Assembly (NCBI RefSeq): GCF_003696365.1
Contig: NZ_RFFM01000002.1
Coordinates: 806,001-870,000, forward strand
From: Stutzerimonas zhaodongensis
GTDB taxonomy: Bacteria; Pseudomonadota; Gammaproteobacteria; Pseudomonadales; Pseudomonadaceae
Length of the DNA: 64,000 nt
Direction: 5' to 3'
The notes under the pieces were generated by a model. The model was not told the origin of the DNA. It was given only the letters and a program-made list of their open reading frames with translations, and ran no database searches. Within the stretch, counting starts at the first letter, position 1. Each line of letters starts with the position of its first letter. Positions 46,842 to 56,936 of the stretch are shown here, piece after piece. The position numbers were made by a program, and so were the translations under genes.

Positions 46842-47219
46842 TCAAGGTTTGACGGCGTGGGTCACCGCCCGTTCCTCTGGCTGATAGTGCCCTAACTGAC
46901 GTAACGTCTCCAGCCTCGCGCGACCACGGAACGCATATTCGGTGGCCGGATAACGGGTCTGAATGAAGCGATAGGTTTCCACTGCATCGACGAAAAGCCC
47001 GAGGCGCTCCAGGCACTGGCCGCGCAGCAGAGATATCTCGGGTTGAAGATTATCGCGCGGGCGACTGCGTCGCTCTGCCTGAGAAAGTTCGAGCATTACC
47101 CGGTCGCAATCACCGAGCTGATAATGCTGATACGCGGCGTCCAGATGACGATCGAGTGCGTTTCTGCTGCTGCAGCCTACGCTTAGGGTGGCCAGAAATA
47201 GAATGACAAGAGTGCGCAT
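46842..47219 (-). CDS. small TPR-like lipoprotein
   Basis: The 125-residue product starts MRTLVILFLATLSVGCSSRNALDRH; SVGC is the lipobox, so the cysteine would be acylated after cleavage. Helical pairs follow (LDAAYQHYQLGDCDRVMLELSQAE; ISLLRGQCLERLGLFVDAVETYRFIQTRYPATEYAFRGRARLETL) that look like TPR units. It likely acts as an envelope scaffold. The start was taken seven codons inside the longest frame so that the signal peptide begins correctly. Confidence 0.8.
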   Translation of the reverse strand: MRTLVILFLATLSVGCSSRNALDRHLDAAYQHYQLGDCDRVMLELSQAERRSRPRDNLQPEISLLRGQCLERLGLFVDAVETYRFIQTRYPATEYAFRGRARLETLRQLGHYQPEERAVTHAVKP

Positions 47220-47398
47220 GGGTAAGAATCCTCCGATCACCGCATATCGACCACCGCGGGAAGAACTGCAGCCCGTTCGGCGCTTTTGTTAAGCCTTCAA
47301 GGGCCTCGCAGCTCTCGATCAAAGAGTAGTGCAACCCAACGATGACTACATCCCCACGGCATAGTAGCCTGCCGGCCATTCTGAAAAAGGAGCATTGA

Positions 47399-48850
47399 AT
47401 GATTTCGCGCCGTACCAAAATCGTCGCCACACTGGGCCCTGCCAGCAGCTCGCCCGAGGTGCTGGAAAAAATGATCGTGGCCGGACTCGACGTCGCACGC
47501 CTCAATTTTTCTCACGGCGCACCGGACGAGCACCGCGCTCGGGCTCAACTGGTACGGGATATCGCCGCCAAGCACGGCCGTTTCGTCGCCCTGCTGGGCG
47601 ATCTGCAAGGTCCGAAGATCCGCATCGCCAAGTTCACCAACAAGCGCATCGAGTTGGCTGAAGGCGACAGCTTCCGCTTCTCCGTCACCCACCCTCGTGA
47701 TGCCGGCACCCAAGAGGTAGTCGGCATCGACTATCCCGACCTGGTGAAAGACTGCAGCGTTGGCGACGAGCTGCTGCTCGACGACGGTCGTGTGGTAATG
47801 CGAGTAGACAGCGCCACCGCGGATGAGCTGCATTGCACCGTGCTGATAGGCGGGCCGCTTTCGGATAACAAGGGCATCAACCGCCGTGGGGGCGGGCTGA
47901 CCGCGCCGGCCCTGACGGCAAAGGACAAGGCCGATATCAAGCTGGCCGCCGAAATGGATCTTGACTATCTGGCTGTATCCTTCCCGCGTGACGCGGCCGA
48001 CATGGAGCTGGCCCGCCGCCTGCGCGATGAAGCCGGTTCGAGCGCCTGGCTGATTGCCAAGATCGAGCGTGCCGAAGCGGTAGCCGATGACGAAGCCTTG
48101 GATGGACTGATTCGCGCCAGCGATGGCGTGATGGTCGCCCGGGGCGACCTTGGTGTTGAAATCGGCGATGCCGAGCTGGTGGGCATACAGAAGAAAATCA
48201 TTCTGCACGCACGCCGGAACAACAAGATCGTGATCACCGCGACCCAGATGATGGAGTCGATGATCCAGAACCCAATGCCGACTCGCGCCGAAGTGTCCGA
48301 TGTAGCCAATGCGGTGCTCGACTACACCGATGCGGTAATGCTCTCGGCCGAAAGTGCCGCAGGCGAGTACCCGATCGAGGCAATCAAGGCCATGGCGCGC
48401 GTGTGCGTTGGCGCCGAGAAGCACCCGACCAGCATCAAGTCCGGTCATCGCCTTGGCCAGAGCTTCGAGCGCAGCGACGAGAGCACTGCGCTGGCGGCCA
48501 TGTACACGGCCAACCATTTTCCGGGCGTCAAGGCGATCATCAGCCTGACCGAAAGCGGCTATACCCCATTGATCATGTCGCGGATTCGCTCGTCGGTTCC
48601 GATTTTCGCCTTCTCACCCCATCGCGAAACCCAGGCACGTGTGGCCATGTTCCGCGGCGTGCAGACCATTCCCTTCGACCCGGCAGCGCTACCCGCCGAC
48701 AAGGTCAGCCAGTCTGCCGTGGATGAATTGCTCAAGCGCAACATCGTCAATGTTGGTGATTGGGTGATCCTGACCAAGGGAGACACCTATCATGGCACCG
48801 GCGGCACCAACACCATGAAGATCCTGCGCGTCGGCGACTCGCTCAGCTGA
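47399..48850 (+). CDS. pykA: pyruvate kinase (PykA type)
   Basis: The 483-residue enzyme makes pyruvate and ATP from phosphoenolpyruvate and ADP. MISRRTKIVATLGPASS opens it; VARLNFSHGAPDEH, the active-site stretch IAKIERAEAV and GVMVARGDLGVEIGDAELVGIQKKII, and TATQMMESMI with the DAVMLSAESAAGEYPIEAI helix are all present. AAGGAGCATTGA precedes the ATG. The length and order (upstream of ferredoxin reductase, cyclase and fumarase genes) match P. aeruginosa pykA. Confidence 0.96.
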   Translation: MISRRTKIVATLGPASSSPEVLEKMIVAGLDVARLNFSHGAPDEHRARAQLVRDIAAKHGRFVALLGDLQGPKIRIAKFTNKRIELAEGDSFRFSVTHPRDAGTQEVVGIDYPDLVKDCSVGDELLLDDGRVVMRVDSATADELHCTVLIGGPLSDNKGINRRGGGLTAPALTAKDKADIKLAAEMDLDYLAVSFPRDAADMELARRLRDEAGSSAWLIAKIERAEAVADDEALDGLIRASDGVMVARGDLGVEIGDAELVGIQKKIILHARRNNKIVITATQMMESMIQNPMPTRAEVSDVANAVLDYTDAVMLSAESAAGEYPIEAIKAMARVCVGAEKHPTSIKSGHRLGQSFERSDESTALAAMYTANHFPGVKAIISLTESGYTPLIMSRIRSSVPIFAFSPHRETQARVAMFRGVQTIPFDPAALPADKVSQSAVDELLKRNIVNVGDWVILTKGDTYHGTGGTNTMKILRVGDSLS

Positions 48851-48864
48851 TCAATCTTCCCTTC

Positions 48865-48890
48865 AGGCACGACCTCTGCCGGTCGTGCCT
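48865..48890. other. perfect 10-base-stem hairpin after pykA
   Basis: AGGCACGACC at 48865-48874 and GGTCGTGCCT at 48881-48890 flank TCTGCC. No T run follows on the plus strand, so it could be a weak terminator or RNA stabiliser between convergent pykA and the ferredoxin-reductase gene. Confidence 0.55.
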
Positions 48891-48907
48891 GTTGGCATGG
48901 CAACCTC

Positions 48908-49849
48908 TCAGCCTTCTACCTGACGCGTGATAAAAGCGTCACCCAATATCTGCCCCCTGGGCAACCCCGCCAGAAACATCCGCTTTGAGCAGGCATCGAC
49001 GAAGTCACTGCCTCCGCAGATCAACGCCATCTCATGCCGCGATGTCACACGCAAGGCTTGCAGGCGACCAGCCAGTTGCTCACGAACGATCATCTCGACA
49101 CTAAGGTTCGCATGCTGTTCGGCAAGATCTGCCAGGGCGGCCTGGAGATAGGAGTGAACACGACAGACGTGTATCAGCCGGATCGGCCCTTCATGCCCCT
49201 GCCGCAGTGCTTCACGGAGCACTCCCCAAAGCGGCGCGAGGCCAGTACCGGCGGCCATCAGCAGCAGCGGACGGCTCTGCCAGTCCGGATCGTAGCGCAA
49301 CGCTCCGGCATGCAACTGGCCAAGCATCAACTGATCACCCTTGGCCAGCGAACGCGCTACGTTGCTGAAAGCGCCAGGGCGCGCGCAGTCGATATGGAAC
49401 TCGAGCCAGCGCTCATCAAAAGGGATACTGGCCAGCGAATAAGGCCGCGCCAGGCCGTTGGCCGACCACAACAAAACATGCTGACCGGCGTGATAGCGCA
49501 AAGGGCGTTCAGGTATCAGCCTTAGCCGAAGCACATGTTCACTAAGCCAATCGAGCCCCTGCACATGTGCTGGCAATCCCTCCCTGGCGGGATCGAAAAC
49601 GGCGACGCTGAGGTTTTCACTGACGGAGCACTGGCAGGCCAGCCGCCATCCTTCCAGTCGCCGCGCAGGATCCAGGGCCTCCGGATGAGCATCATCCGGT
49701 TCACCATCGAGGCACCGCACCAGACAGACATGGCAACTACCAGCACGGCAGCTATGGGGCACGTTGAGACCGGCGCCATTGAGAGCATCAAGCAGATTGG
49801 TGCCGGTGGCCACCGTCCAAGTCATGCCCTGGTGAGTGATCTCAGGCAC
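48908..49849 (-). CDS. 2Fe-2S ferredoxin/FAD-NAD(P) oxidoreductase fusion
   Basis: The 313-residue protein has a plant-type ferredoxin domain first (C-x4-C-x2-C as CRAGSCHVC, fourth cysteine in LACQC). An FAD-binding domain follows (RPYSLAS), then an NAD(P)-binding domain (LLLMAAGTGLAPLWGVL and the closing ICGGSDFVDACSKRMFLAGL). This is the reductase plan of multicomponent oxygenases, but no oxygenase gene is near. The GTG start overlaps the end of the upstream cyclase gene by eight bases. The same pairing is known to me in P. aeruginosa next to fumarase. Confidence 0.87.
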   Translation of the reverse strand: MPEITHQGMTWTVATGTNLLDALNGAGLNVPHSCRAGSCHVCLVRCLDGEPDDAHPEALDPARRLEGWRLACQCSVSENLSVAVFDPAREGLPAHVQGLDWLSEHVLRLRLIPERPLRYHAGQHVLLWSANGLARPYSLASIPFDERWLEFHIDCARPGAFSNVARSLAKGDQLMLGQLHAGALRYDPDWQSRPLLLMAAGTGLAPLWGVLREALRQGHEGPIRLIHVCRVHSYLQAALADLAEQHANLSVEMIVREQLAGRLQALRVTSRHEMALICGGSDFVDACSKRMFLAGLPRGQILGDAFITRQVEG

Positions 49850-50972
49850 TGGTCGTCGTCCAGCTTGCCTCACAGCGGTTGCGGCCGTTGCCCTTGGCTC
49901 GATAGAGTGCCTCATCGGCACGCTGCAAGGCCTCGTCGAGATTGTCGCCGGCTCTGAGCAGCGTCAGCCCTACCGAGAGGCTGAGATGGCCAGGCTGCAG
50001 CTTCACATCCAGCGGCTGGGCATTGGCAAAGGCTTCGCGCAAGCGTTCGCAGCAGGCGCTAACCTGATCGGCATCGGTATGCGGAAGTAACAGAACAAAT
50101 TCTTCGCCGCCGTAACGCGCCAGGATGTCCCCATCACGCAGACAGGAACGCGCCACGGAGGCGAAGGTTTGCAATACCCGGTCGCCCGTCGCGTGCCCGT
50201 GCAGATCATTGATGCGCTTGAAGTGGTCAAGGTCGATCAGTGCCAGACCTGACTGGTGCGCTGCCCGTAACCGACTAAGCTCCGTCTCGGCCAGGCGGAT
50301 GAAGTGCCGCCGGTTATAGAGGCCTGTCAGCTCATCGGTCGAGGCCAGATCCTCCAGCTGCCGCATCATGCCCCGCAGCGTTTCCTGATGCGCCTGCAGG
50401 GCGAAACGACGTTGACGCATCCGCTGGCGCAATTTGTACACATACCCGACAAATAAGCACATCCAGATCAGTGTGACCAGCAACACGCCGGTCTGCAGAA
50501 GCGCGGCCTGGGGATCGGTCAAACGCCCCTGATATGCGTCCAACAGCGACATGCTGCCAAAGCTGAGCAGCGCCAGAACGGCGTAGCGCGCGAACTTTTT
50601 CGGCGGCAGGAAAACAGCGAACATCAGCACCAGCACATACAGCACCAGCAGATAGCCGCGGTTCTGACCCAGATTGAATAGAAAAAATGTCAGCCAGACC
50701 AAGGCCACCAGAACCTGAGGTTCAGTCAGGCTAGGATCTCTGAAGCGCAGGTTGTGACCTTTGTAGAAGACCCAGAACAAGCCCAACTGGCTGCACAGGA
50801 TCAGCATGGATCCGGCGATGGCAGTTTCAATCGGCGCCTGGTAGAAGCCACCGACATACGTAATCCAGGTCAGCAGCAAGGCAAGGCCATAGGTGGCAGC
50901 AGCCATGCCGAAGCGCTTGGTTACCAACAACTGCAGCGCCTGCTGATCGCTCTCATCACGACTCGCGCGCAT
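49842..50972 (-). CDS. sadC: membrane-anchored diguanylate cyclase, SadC-like
   Basis: The 376-residue protein has about six hydrophobic segments in its first 190 residues and a GGDEF domain at the C-terminus. The active site is RYGGEEFVLLLP, and RDGD lies five residues before it as the inhibitory I-site. LALIDLDHFKRINDLHGHATGD binds substrate. GGAAGG precedes the ATG chosen, ten codons inside the longest frame. The symbol rests on synteny with P. aeruginosa sadC between fumarase and ferredoxin reductase; that protein is longer (about 487 residues), so equivalence is probable, not certain. Confidence 0.8.
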   Translation of the reverse strand: MRASRDESDQQALQLLVTKRFGMAAATYGLALLLTWITYVGGFYQAPIETAIAGSMLILCSQLGLFWVFYKGHNLRFRDPSLTEPQVLVALVWLTFFLFNLGQNRGYLLVLYVLVLMFAVFLPPKKFARYAVLALLSFGSMSLLDAYQGRLTDPQAALLQTGVLLVTLIWMCLFVGYVYKLRQRMRQRRFALQAHQETLRGMMRQLEDLASTDELTGLYNRRHFIRLAETELSRLRAAHQSGLALIDLDHFKRINDLHGHATGDRVLQTFASVARSCLRDGDILARYGGEEFVLLLPHTDADQVSACCERLREAFANAQPLDVKLQPGHLSLSVGLTLLRAGDNLDEALQRADEALYRAKGNGRNRCEASWTTTSA

Positions 50973-51330
50973 GGATTCCTTCCCATAATGGCAATCCGAC
51001 ACACTTTACGCTGAGCCTTGGAAAAAGCCCATAAGTCGCCGGATCAGTGGTACAGCGAAACACCATCTGCCGGCACTGTAGCCGGCAGTTCACATCCAAC
51101 CTGTTCATGCTCATCGACCTCGCGCCATAGCCGAGGCAACGATCCGATCTGGCGCAAAACCCTTGTTTTTGGGCAGCGTCATGCCAGCTTTGTAGTGCAT
51201 CCCTTCACCTTTGGTCCGTCTGTGTTCCCTTCGTCACGGCAGGTTATACTGCCGCGCCTTTTTCAACCTGAGCGCGCTGGTTGCCTTCCTCGGCGCGCCT
51301 TGTCTCCGCCCCGCCAAGAGGACGCGCTGC
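50973..51330 (+). promoter_or_regulatory. fumarase upstream region with palindromic -10 element
   Basis: CGGCAG-GTTATA-CTGCCG at 51237-51254 is a perfect inverted repeat whose centre contains TATACT (51245-51250), a near-consensus -10. The -35 region is weak. A repressor or activator could act at the repeat; none is identifiable. The part toward the cyclase gene shows nothing I recognise. Confidence 0.5.
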
Positions 51331-52854
51331 ATGACCGTGATCAAGCAAGACGACCTGATACAAAGCGTTGCAGACGCTTTGCAGTTCATCTCCTATTACC
51401 ACCCCGTCGATTTCATTCAGGCGATGCACGAGGCCTACCTGCGCGAAGAGTCTCCAGCCGCACGTGATTCAATGGCGCAGATTCTGATCAATTCGCGGAT
51501 GTGCGCGACCGGTCACCGGCCGATCTGCCAGGATACCGGCATCGTGACTGTATTCGTTCGCGTGGGAATGGACGTGCGCTGGGACGGCGCCACCATGAGC
51601 CTGGACGACATGATCAACGAAGGCGTTCGCCGTGCCTACAACCTGCCGGAGAACGTTCTGCGGGCTTCGATCCTTGCCGACCCCGCAGGTTCCCGTAAGA
51701 ACACGAAAGACAACACCCCCGCCGTCATTCATTACTCCATCGTTCCCGGCGACAAGGTTGAAGTGGACGTCGCAGCCAAGGGCGGCGGCTCGGAAAACAA
51801 GTCGAAGATGGCCATGCTTAACCCGTCCGACTCCATCGTCGACTGGGTTCTCAAGACCGTTCCGACCATGGGCGCTGGCTGGTGCCCGCCCGGAATGCTC
51901 GGCATCGGCATCGGCGGCACTGCCGAGAAAGCCGCGGTGATGGCCAAGGAAGTCCTGATGGAATCCATCGACATCCACGAGCTGAAGGCCCGCGGCCCGC
52001 AGAACCGCATCGAGGAGATGCGTCTGGAGCTGTTCGAGAAGGTCAATCAGTTGGGTATCGGCGCACAGGGCCTGGGCGGCCTGACCACCGTGCTCGACGT
52101 GAAGATCATGGATTACCCGACCCATGCCGCTTCCTTGCCGGTATGCATGATCCCCAACTGCGCCGCTACGCGCCACGCACACTTCGTGCTCGACGGCTCC
52201 GGCCCTGCTGAGCTGACCCCGCCGCCGCTGGACGCCTATCCGGAAATCGTCTGGGAAGCCGGCCCGAGCGCGCGCCGCGTCAACCTCGACACCATCACCC
52301 CGGAAGAAGTGCAGAGCTGGAAGCCGGGCGAAACCGTCCTGCTCAACGGCAAGATGCTCACCGGCCGCGATGCTGCCCACAAGCGCATGGTCGACATGCT
52401 GAACAAGGGTGAGGAGCTGCCAGTGGACCTCAAGGGCCGCTTCATCTACTACGTCGGCCCGGTCGATCCGGTTGGCGACGAAGTGGTTGGCCCGGCTGGC
52501 CCGACCACCGCGACGCGCATGGACAAGTTCACCCGTCAGATTCTCGAGAGCACTGGTCTGCTGGGCATGATCGGCAAGTCCGAGCGTGGCCCGATTGCCA
52601 TCGACGCTATCAAGGACAACAAGGCCGTCTACCTGATGGCGGTCGGCGGTGCGGCTTATCTGGTTGCCCAGGCGATCAAGAAGTCCAAGGTACTGGCATT
52701 CGCCGAGCTTGGCATGGAAGCGATCTACGAGTTCGAAGTGAAGGACATGCCGGTCACCGTTGCCGTCGATACCAACGGCGAGTCGGTGCACATCACCGGT
52801 CCGGCGATCTGGCAGAAGAAGATCGCGGACAGCCTGGCGGTCGAAGTGCAGTAA
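51331..52854 (+). CDS. class I (iron-sulfur) fumarate hydratase
   Basis: The 507-residue single-chain enzyme joins the TtdA-like alpha part (ALQFISYYHPVDFIQAMHEAYLREE) to the TtdB-like beta part from about 330 on. Cysteine segments that hold the 4Fe-4S cluster include RPICQDTG and the PVCMIPNCAATRHAHFVLDGSG region. It interconverts fumarate and malate in the TCA cycle and is oxygen- and peroxide-sensitive. MTVIKQDDLI was selected over a 40-codon longer frame; AGGA lies upstream. Confidence 0.94.
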   Translation: MTVIKQDDLIQSVADALQFISYYHPVDFIQAMHEAYLREESPAARDSMAQILINSRMCATGHRPICQDTGIVTVFVRVGMDVRWDGATMSLDDMINEGVRRAYNLPENVLRASILADPAGSRKNTKDNTPAVIHYSIVPGDKVEVDVAAKGGGSENKSKMAMLNPSDSIVDWVLKTVPTMGAGWCPPGMLGIGIGGTAEKAAVMAKEVLMESIDIHELKARGPQNRIEEMRLELFEKVNQLGIGAQGLGGLTTVLDVKIMDYPTHAASLPVCMIPNCAATRHAHFVLDGSGPAELTPPPLDAYPEIVWEAGPSARRVNLDTITPEEVQSWKPGETVLLNGKMLTGRDAAHKRMVDMLNKGEELPVDLKGRFIYYVGPVDPVGDEVVGPAGPTTATRMDKFTRQILESTGLLGMIGKSERGPIAIDAIKDNKAVYLMAVGGAAYLVAQAIKKSKVLAFAELGMEAIYEFEVKDMPVTVAVDTNGESVHITGPAIWQKKIADSLAVEVQ

Positions 52855-52865
52855 GCGTCACGCCA

Positions 52866-52897
52866 AAAAAAGCCCGGCTAGAGTGCCGGGCTTTTTG
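52866..52897. terminator. bidirectional terminator between fumarase and aer
   Basis: AGCCCGGC at 52871-52878 and GCCGGGCT at 52885-52892 pair around six bases, with A runs on the left and T runs on the right. It can serve both the fumarase gene and the convergent aer gene. Confidence 0.92.
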
Positions 52898-52909
52898 TTT
52901 GCGTGAAGG

Positions 52910-54475
52910 TCAGCGATTGAAGCGCTCGACCAGTGCTCGCAGTCCACGTGCCGCGCCTTCCAGGTCGCGACCGCGCTGCATGGTCAGATCCGCCTTGCTT
53001 ACGTTGCTATCGGTTGTCACGGCAATGCTGGTGACCTGCCGGGCGATATCTTCCGCCACATGTGCCTGCTCCTCGGCCGCAGCGGCCATCTGCTGACTCA
53101 TCCCGGTAATGCGATTGACCGCTTCCCGAATCCCCTGCAGGGCTTGCTGGGCTTCGATGACCTGGGCCAGCCCTTGTGCGGCTTCCTTGTCGCCAACCTG
53201 CGCAATCGCAACCGCTTCACCTGCCTTGCTGGTCAGGGACTGGATGATGCCCTGGATCTGCTGCGTCGAATCTCGGGTCTTGCTGGCCAGCGCGCGTACC
53301 TCGTCCGCAACCACTGCGAAGCCACGGCCCTGCTCGCCAGCGCGCGCAGCCTCGATCGCGGCATTGAGCGCCAGCAGATTGGTCTGCTCGGCGATGCTCT
53401 GGATCATCCCAGCGGCCGACATGATCTGCTGGGTTTCGCCGGCCAGATCATTTACCGCATTGCCGATATTGGTCACGGTGTTGGCGAGCATTTCCATCGC
53501 CTTGCGCGAACTGGCGGCGACCCGGTCGCCTTCGTTTGCCAAACCGTTGGCCGTACCCGCCTCTATCGCGGTCTGCTGAACGTGACTGGCAACTTCGGTG
53601 ATCGACGCCGTCATCTGGGTGACTGCGGTTGCGGTCATATCGGTTTCACCGAGTTGCTGGCGCAGATCGTTCTCGGTCTGGCTAGCTAGTACGGAGGTTT
53701 CCGCCGATGCGCTTTCGACCTGCTCGGCCAGGTCGGAAAGACGAGTCAACGCAGTGCGCAAACGGGCGTCTTCACTGATCAATGCCATTTCCAGCCGCGC
53801 CGCGTTACCGAACTGAGGGGTATAGGTCAACGCGACGACCGGGTCGGTGAATGCCTGGGGAACACGGTCCAGAATCCGTTCGAGCTGTCGCTCTGCGGAG
53901 ACATGGCAGCTAAGACCCAGCGCGAAGAACAGGCCAAGCACCACGACCACCTCTACCGCAGGCGGTAACCAGAACATCCCCGCCGTCGCCAGGACGGCAG
54001 CGCTCATAGGCAGCGCCAACGCGCGCGCCCAGCCAGTGATCCGGCGCGCGAGCGGGACGGCAGGCTGCCCCGCGCGCAGCCGCGCATAAAGCGCAGAGGC
54101 CTGCGCAACCTGCTCAGCAGTCGGCTTGACCCGCACCGACTCGAAGCCAGTCAGCCTGCCGTCGTCGAGAATTGGCGTGACATAAGCGCTGACCCAGTAG
54201 AAGTCGCCGTTCTTGCAACGGTTCTTGACCACCCCCATCCAGCTCTTGCCGGCCTTGAGGTATCCCCACATTGCCTGGAACACCGCTGGAGGCATGTCCG
54301 GATGGCGAACCAGATTGTGATCACTGCCGATCAACTCATCTCTGGCATAGCCGCTGATCGCGACGAATTCATCGTTGCAATACAGAATTTTGCCCTGCGT
54401 ATCGGTAGCAGAGATCAGTCGCTGATGCGCCGGAAAGCTCCGCTCGGTGTTGCTAACCGGCCCGTTATTTCTCAT
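52910..54475 (-). CDS. aer: aerotaxis receptor Aer (PAS methyl-accepting protein)
   Basis: The 521-residue protein has an N-terminal PAS domain (about 10-115: [27 protein letters not shown], then [42 protein letters not shown]) that in Aer binds FAD. Two close membrane helices lie near 150-190 with no periplasmic sensor. A chemotaxis signalling domain has the tip [36 protein letters not shown]. It steers motility by redox state. The length equals P. aeruginosa Aer. It lacks a C-terminal CheR-docking pentapeptide. Confidence 0.92.
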   Translation of the reverse strand: MRNNGPVSNTERSFPAHQRLISATDTQGKILYCNDEFVAISGYARDELIGSDHNLVRHPDMPPAVFQAMWGYLKAGKSWMGVVKNRCKNGDFYWVSAYVTPILDDGRLTGFESVRVKPTAEQVAQASALYARLRAGQPAVPLARRITGWARALALPMSAAVLATAGMFWLPPAVEVVVVLGLFFALGLSCHVSAERQLERILDRVPQAFTDPVVALTYTPQFGNAARLEMALISEDARLRTALTRLSDLAEQVESASAETSVLASQTENDLRQQLGETDMTATAVTQMTASITEVASHVQQTAIEAGTANGLANEGDRVAASSRKAMEMLANTVTNIGNAVNDLAGETQQIMSAAGMIQSIAEQTNLLALNAAIEAARAGEQGRGFAVVADEVRALASKTRDSTQQIQGIIQSLTSKAGEAVAIAQVGDKEAAQGLAQVIEAQQALQGIREAVNRITGMSQQMAAAAEEQAHVAEDIARQVTSIAVTTDSNVSKADLTMQRGRDLEGAARGLRALVERFNR

Positions 54476-54637
54476 TTCTGATCTCCGTGATGGCTATTTG
54501 ATTCCAGACAGACCCACCAGTCATGACGAATCAATCTGTTACAGAGATCGGGCGGAGATCGACGAACTTGAGCGAATGCGGTGATTATCTGGGAGGTGGC
54601 TGACCAGCGGAATGCAGCAAGGAAAACTGTTAGCCGA

Positions 54638-54862
54638 TCAAACGTTCCCGATTTGGCGCAGCTGCACGAACAGGGCTTCGACCTTTGCCCGAGCCCATGG
54701 GGTTTTCCTGAGGAAGGTCAGGCTCGACTTGATGCTTGGGTCGCTTTTGAAACAGCGGATGTCGACCCGCTCCGCCAAGCCGTCCCAACCTAGATGCGCT
54801 TGAAGCTCGACGAGAATCGCTTCAAGCGTTACGCCGTGAAGGGGATCTTTTGCCTGGGTCAT
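54638..54862 (-). CDS. VF530 family small protein (DUF2132)
   Basis: The 74-residue protein reads [68 protein letters not shown], the VF530 signature (HG-x-LE-x-IL..L-x-W..L...I-x-CF..[22 protein letters not shown]). Structural work links the family to DNA binding, but function is unknown. The start was moved 26 codons in; the remaining upstream frame has no ribosome site and overlaps a terminator. Confidence 0.88.
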   Translation of the reverse strand: MTQAKDPLHGVTLEAILVELQAHLGWDGLAERVDIRCFKSDPSIKSSLTFLRKTPWARAKVEALFVQLRQIGNV

Positions 54863-54886
54863 GGAGTTCTCGAGCGTAACGGCTGA

Positions 54887-54924
54887 ATAAAAGGCCCGCC
54901 AAGCAGGTCGCAAGCGCGGGCCTT
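54887..54924 (-). terminator. rho-independent terminator after the DJ-1/PfpI gene
   Basis: On the minus strand AAGGCCCGC and GCGGGCCTT make a nine-base stem with a 16-base loop followed by TTATT. Confidence 0.85.
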
Positions 54925-54941
54925 CCGAACGGCGCGACATC

Positions 54942-55523
54942 TTACAGGGTGATGCGTGTTCCTAGGAGTTCCAGGAACGCTGTCAACCAGGCAGGATGAG
55001 CGGGCCAGGCGGGAGCGGTCACCAGATTACCTTCGGTGTGAGCCTTATCGACAGCGATGTCGACAAACTCGCCACCAGCGAGTCGTACCTCCGGTGCGCA
55101 GGCTGGGTAAGCGCTGCAAGCACGCCCTTTGAGGACATCAGCCGCGGCGAGCAGTTGGGCGCCATGACAGACCGCCGCGATCGGCTTTTTCGCTTCTGCG
55201 AAATTCTTCACCAGTCCCAAGACCTGATCATTGAGCCTCAAATACTCAGGGGAGCGACCACCTGGCACAACGAGGGCGTCATAGTCTTCGGCGCGGACCG
55301 CAGCGAAATCGAAATTCAGCACGAAGTTATGCCCAGGTTTTTCGCTGTAGGTCTGGTCACCCTCGAAGTCGTGGATGGCGGTACGCACCGTATCCCCGGC
55401 TTTCTTGTCAGGGCAGACTGCGTGCACGGTGTGGCCCACCATCTGCAACGCCTGAAATGGCACCATGGTTTCGTAATCTTCGACATAGTCGCCGACCAGC
55501 ATCAGAATCTTCTTCGCAGCCAT
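54942..55523 (-). CDS. DJ-1/PfpI family protein
   Basis: The 193-residue protein has the DJ-1 fold: [23 protein letters not shown] at the start, [12 protein letters not shown] and the nucleophile elbow [10 protein letters not shown] with C119. GGAGCG precedes the ATG. Relatives act as proteases, chaperones or deglycases, or detoxify methylglyoxal; which applies here is unknown. It is monocistronic with its own terminator. Confidence 0.87.
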   Translation of the reverse strand: MAAKKILMLVGDYVEDYETMVPFQALQMVGHTVHAVCPDKKAGDTVRTAIHDFEGDQTYSEKPGHNFVLNFDFAAVRAEDYDALVVPGGRSPEYLRLNDQVLGLVKNFAEAKKPIAAVCHGAQLLAAADVLKGRACSAYPACAPEVRLAGGEFVDIAVDKAHTEGNLVTAPAWPAHPAWLTAFLELLGTRITL

Positions 55524-55574
55524 AAAGTACGCTCCATTGGTTACATCGTTTCAAGGACGGCTCGGGCGGCGCCG

Positions 55575-56738
55575 TCAGCCGCTTCGGTTGAATATGTTGA
55601 TCACCAGGCGATCCAGCAGCCCCCACATGCGTTGATAGATGCGCTGGCTCAGTGGCCGAGAGTGCCACTGCTGAAGGTCGATCTCGATACTGCGGGAGAA
55701 ATCATCTTCGAAGCTTTGCGCCACGGAGGCGCTGAAGGGCCTGTCGAGTGTTTCGAGATTGGCCTCCAGATTCCAGCGCAGATTCCAATGATCGAAGTTG
55801 CATGAACCAACGCTGACCCAGTCATCGACCAGCACCATTTTCAAGTGAAGGAAGTGTGGCTGATATTCATGAATTCGCACGCCAGCCCGTAGCAGCCGCG
55901 GGTAATAACGCTGTCCTGCATAGCGAACCGATGGGTGATCGGTATTGCGGCTGGTCAGCAACAGCTGCACATCGACACCGCGCCTGGCTGCGCGCATCAG
56001 CTCCCGACGCACGCGGCCGGTAGGCAGGAAGTATGGCGTCGCCAGCCAGATCCGACGCTCCGCACGGCGCAGGTTACGGAGCAGGCTATGGAGGATGTCA
56101 CGGTGCTGGCGCGCAGCCGAATAGGCGACTCTCCCCATACCATCGCCGACTAGCGGGTTGGCCGGCACCTTGGGCAGCCGCTGCGGTAGCGGCAGCTGCC
56201 AGATGCGTTTTTTCAAGCACAGCGTCCATTGCACGTCGAAAAGACGACGCCAGTCGGTGACCAGTGGACCGGTAATTTCCACCATTGCTTCGTGCCAGTG
56301 CTCGTCGGAACGTTCGGGATTCCAGAACTCGTCCGTTGCCCCCGTGCCGCCGACGAAACAAAGGCTGTCGTCGACCACAATGAGCTTGCGGTGATCCCGG
56401 TGCAGGTTTCGAAACTTCAGATTGATCTTGAGCGGGTTGTACAACCGCAACTCGATGCCCGCATCGGCCAACCGCTGCCTGGCCTTCTGCCCAAGCTTGA
56501 GGCAGCCGAAACCATCGAACAGGCAACGCACCCGTACCCCGCGCTCAGCAGCAGCCACCAGGCTGTCAAAGAGTAGCTCGACGCACTGGCCGTCTTCGAC
56601 CAGGTAAAGTTCGATATCCACCCGCCGGTCGGCAGCCTCGATGCTCGCCAACATGCGTGGGAAGAACTGCGGCCCGTCGATCAGCAACTGGAAGTGATTG
56701 GCATCTCGCCACGGGAAGACTTCCCCGGCGAGCATCAT
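55575..56738 (-). CDS. phospholipase-D-family cardiolipin synthase, ClsB-like
   Basis: The 387-residue protein has the two HKD motifs of the PLD family: HRDHRKLIVVDDSLCFVGG (H-x-K written HRK) in the first half and HLKMVLVDDWVSVGSCNFD in the second. EVFPWRDANHFQLLIDG opens the conserved region. It lacks N-terminal membrane helices, like ClsB, which joins phosphatidylglycerol to another head group. The frame begins further up at a TTG without a ribosome site; I used the ATG pair after GGGATGG instead, so the true start may be either. Confidence 0.85.
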   Translation of the reverse strand: MMLAGEVFPWRDANHFQLLIDGPQFFPRMLASIEAADRRVDIELYLVEDGQCVELLFDSLVAAAERGVRVRCLFDGFGCLKLGQKARQRLADAGIELRLYNPLKINLKFRNLHRDHRKLIVVDDSLCFVGGTGATDEFWNPERSDEHWHEAMVEITGPLVTDWRRLFDVQWTLCLKKRIWQLPLPQRLPKVPANPLVGDGMGRVAYSAARQHRDILHSLLRNLRRAERRIWLATPYFLPTGRVRRELMRAARRGVDVQLLLTSRNTDHPSVRYAGQRYYPRLLRAGVRIHEYQPHFLHLKMVLVDDWVSVGSCNFDHWNLRWNLEANLETLDRPFSASVAQSFEDDFSRSIEIDLQQWHSRPLSQRIYQRMWGLLDRLVINIFNRSG

Positions 56739-56936
56739 GAGCGGCCATCCCGCGCGGGCGATGAACACTGGCCGAGAATCGCGATGCAGCTCAATAGTGA
56801 AATCCTTGTCCAAATGGATACGCAGAATGACGCAGGGTCGACCGTCATTGAAAAGGCGGAAAATGAGCCGCCCGCTGCGGCACGCCTGTTATAGGTCCGT
56901 GGCGCTTCGATAGGTTCCCGAGCCCGAAGCGTTAGC

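Noticed and set aside
47297..48517. 406-codon frame antisense to pykA
   Set aside because: Same reason: third-position GC bias of pykA creates a long reverse frame.
51469..52791. 440-codon frame antisense to the fumarase gene
   Set aside because: It is the mirror of a high-GC coding gene and its translation (rich in H, V, D and G) has no motif; fumarase on the other strand is certain.
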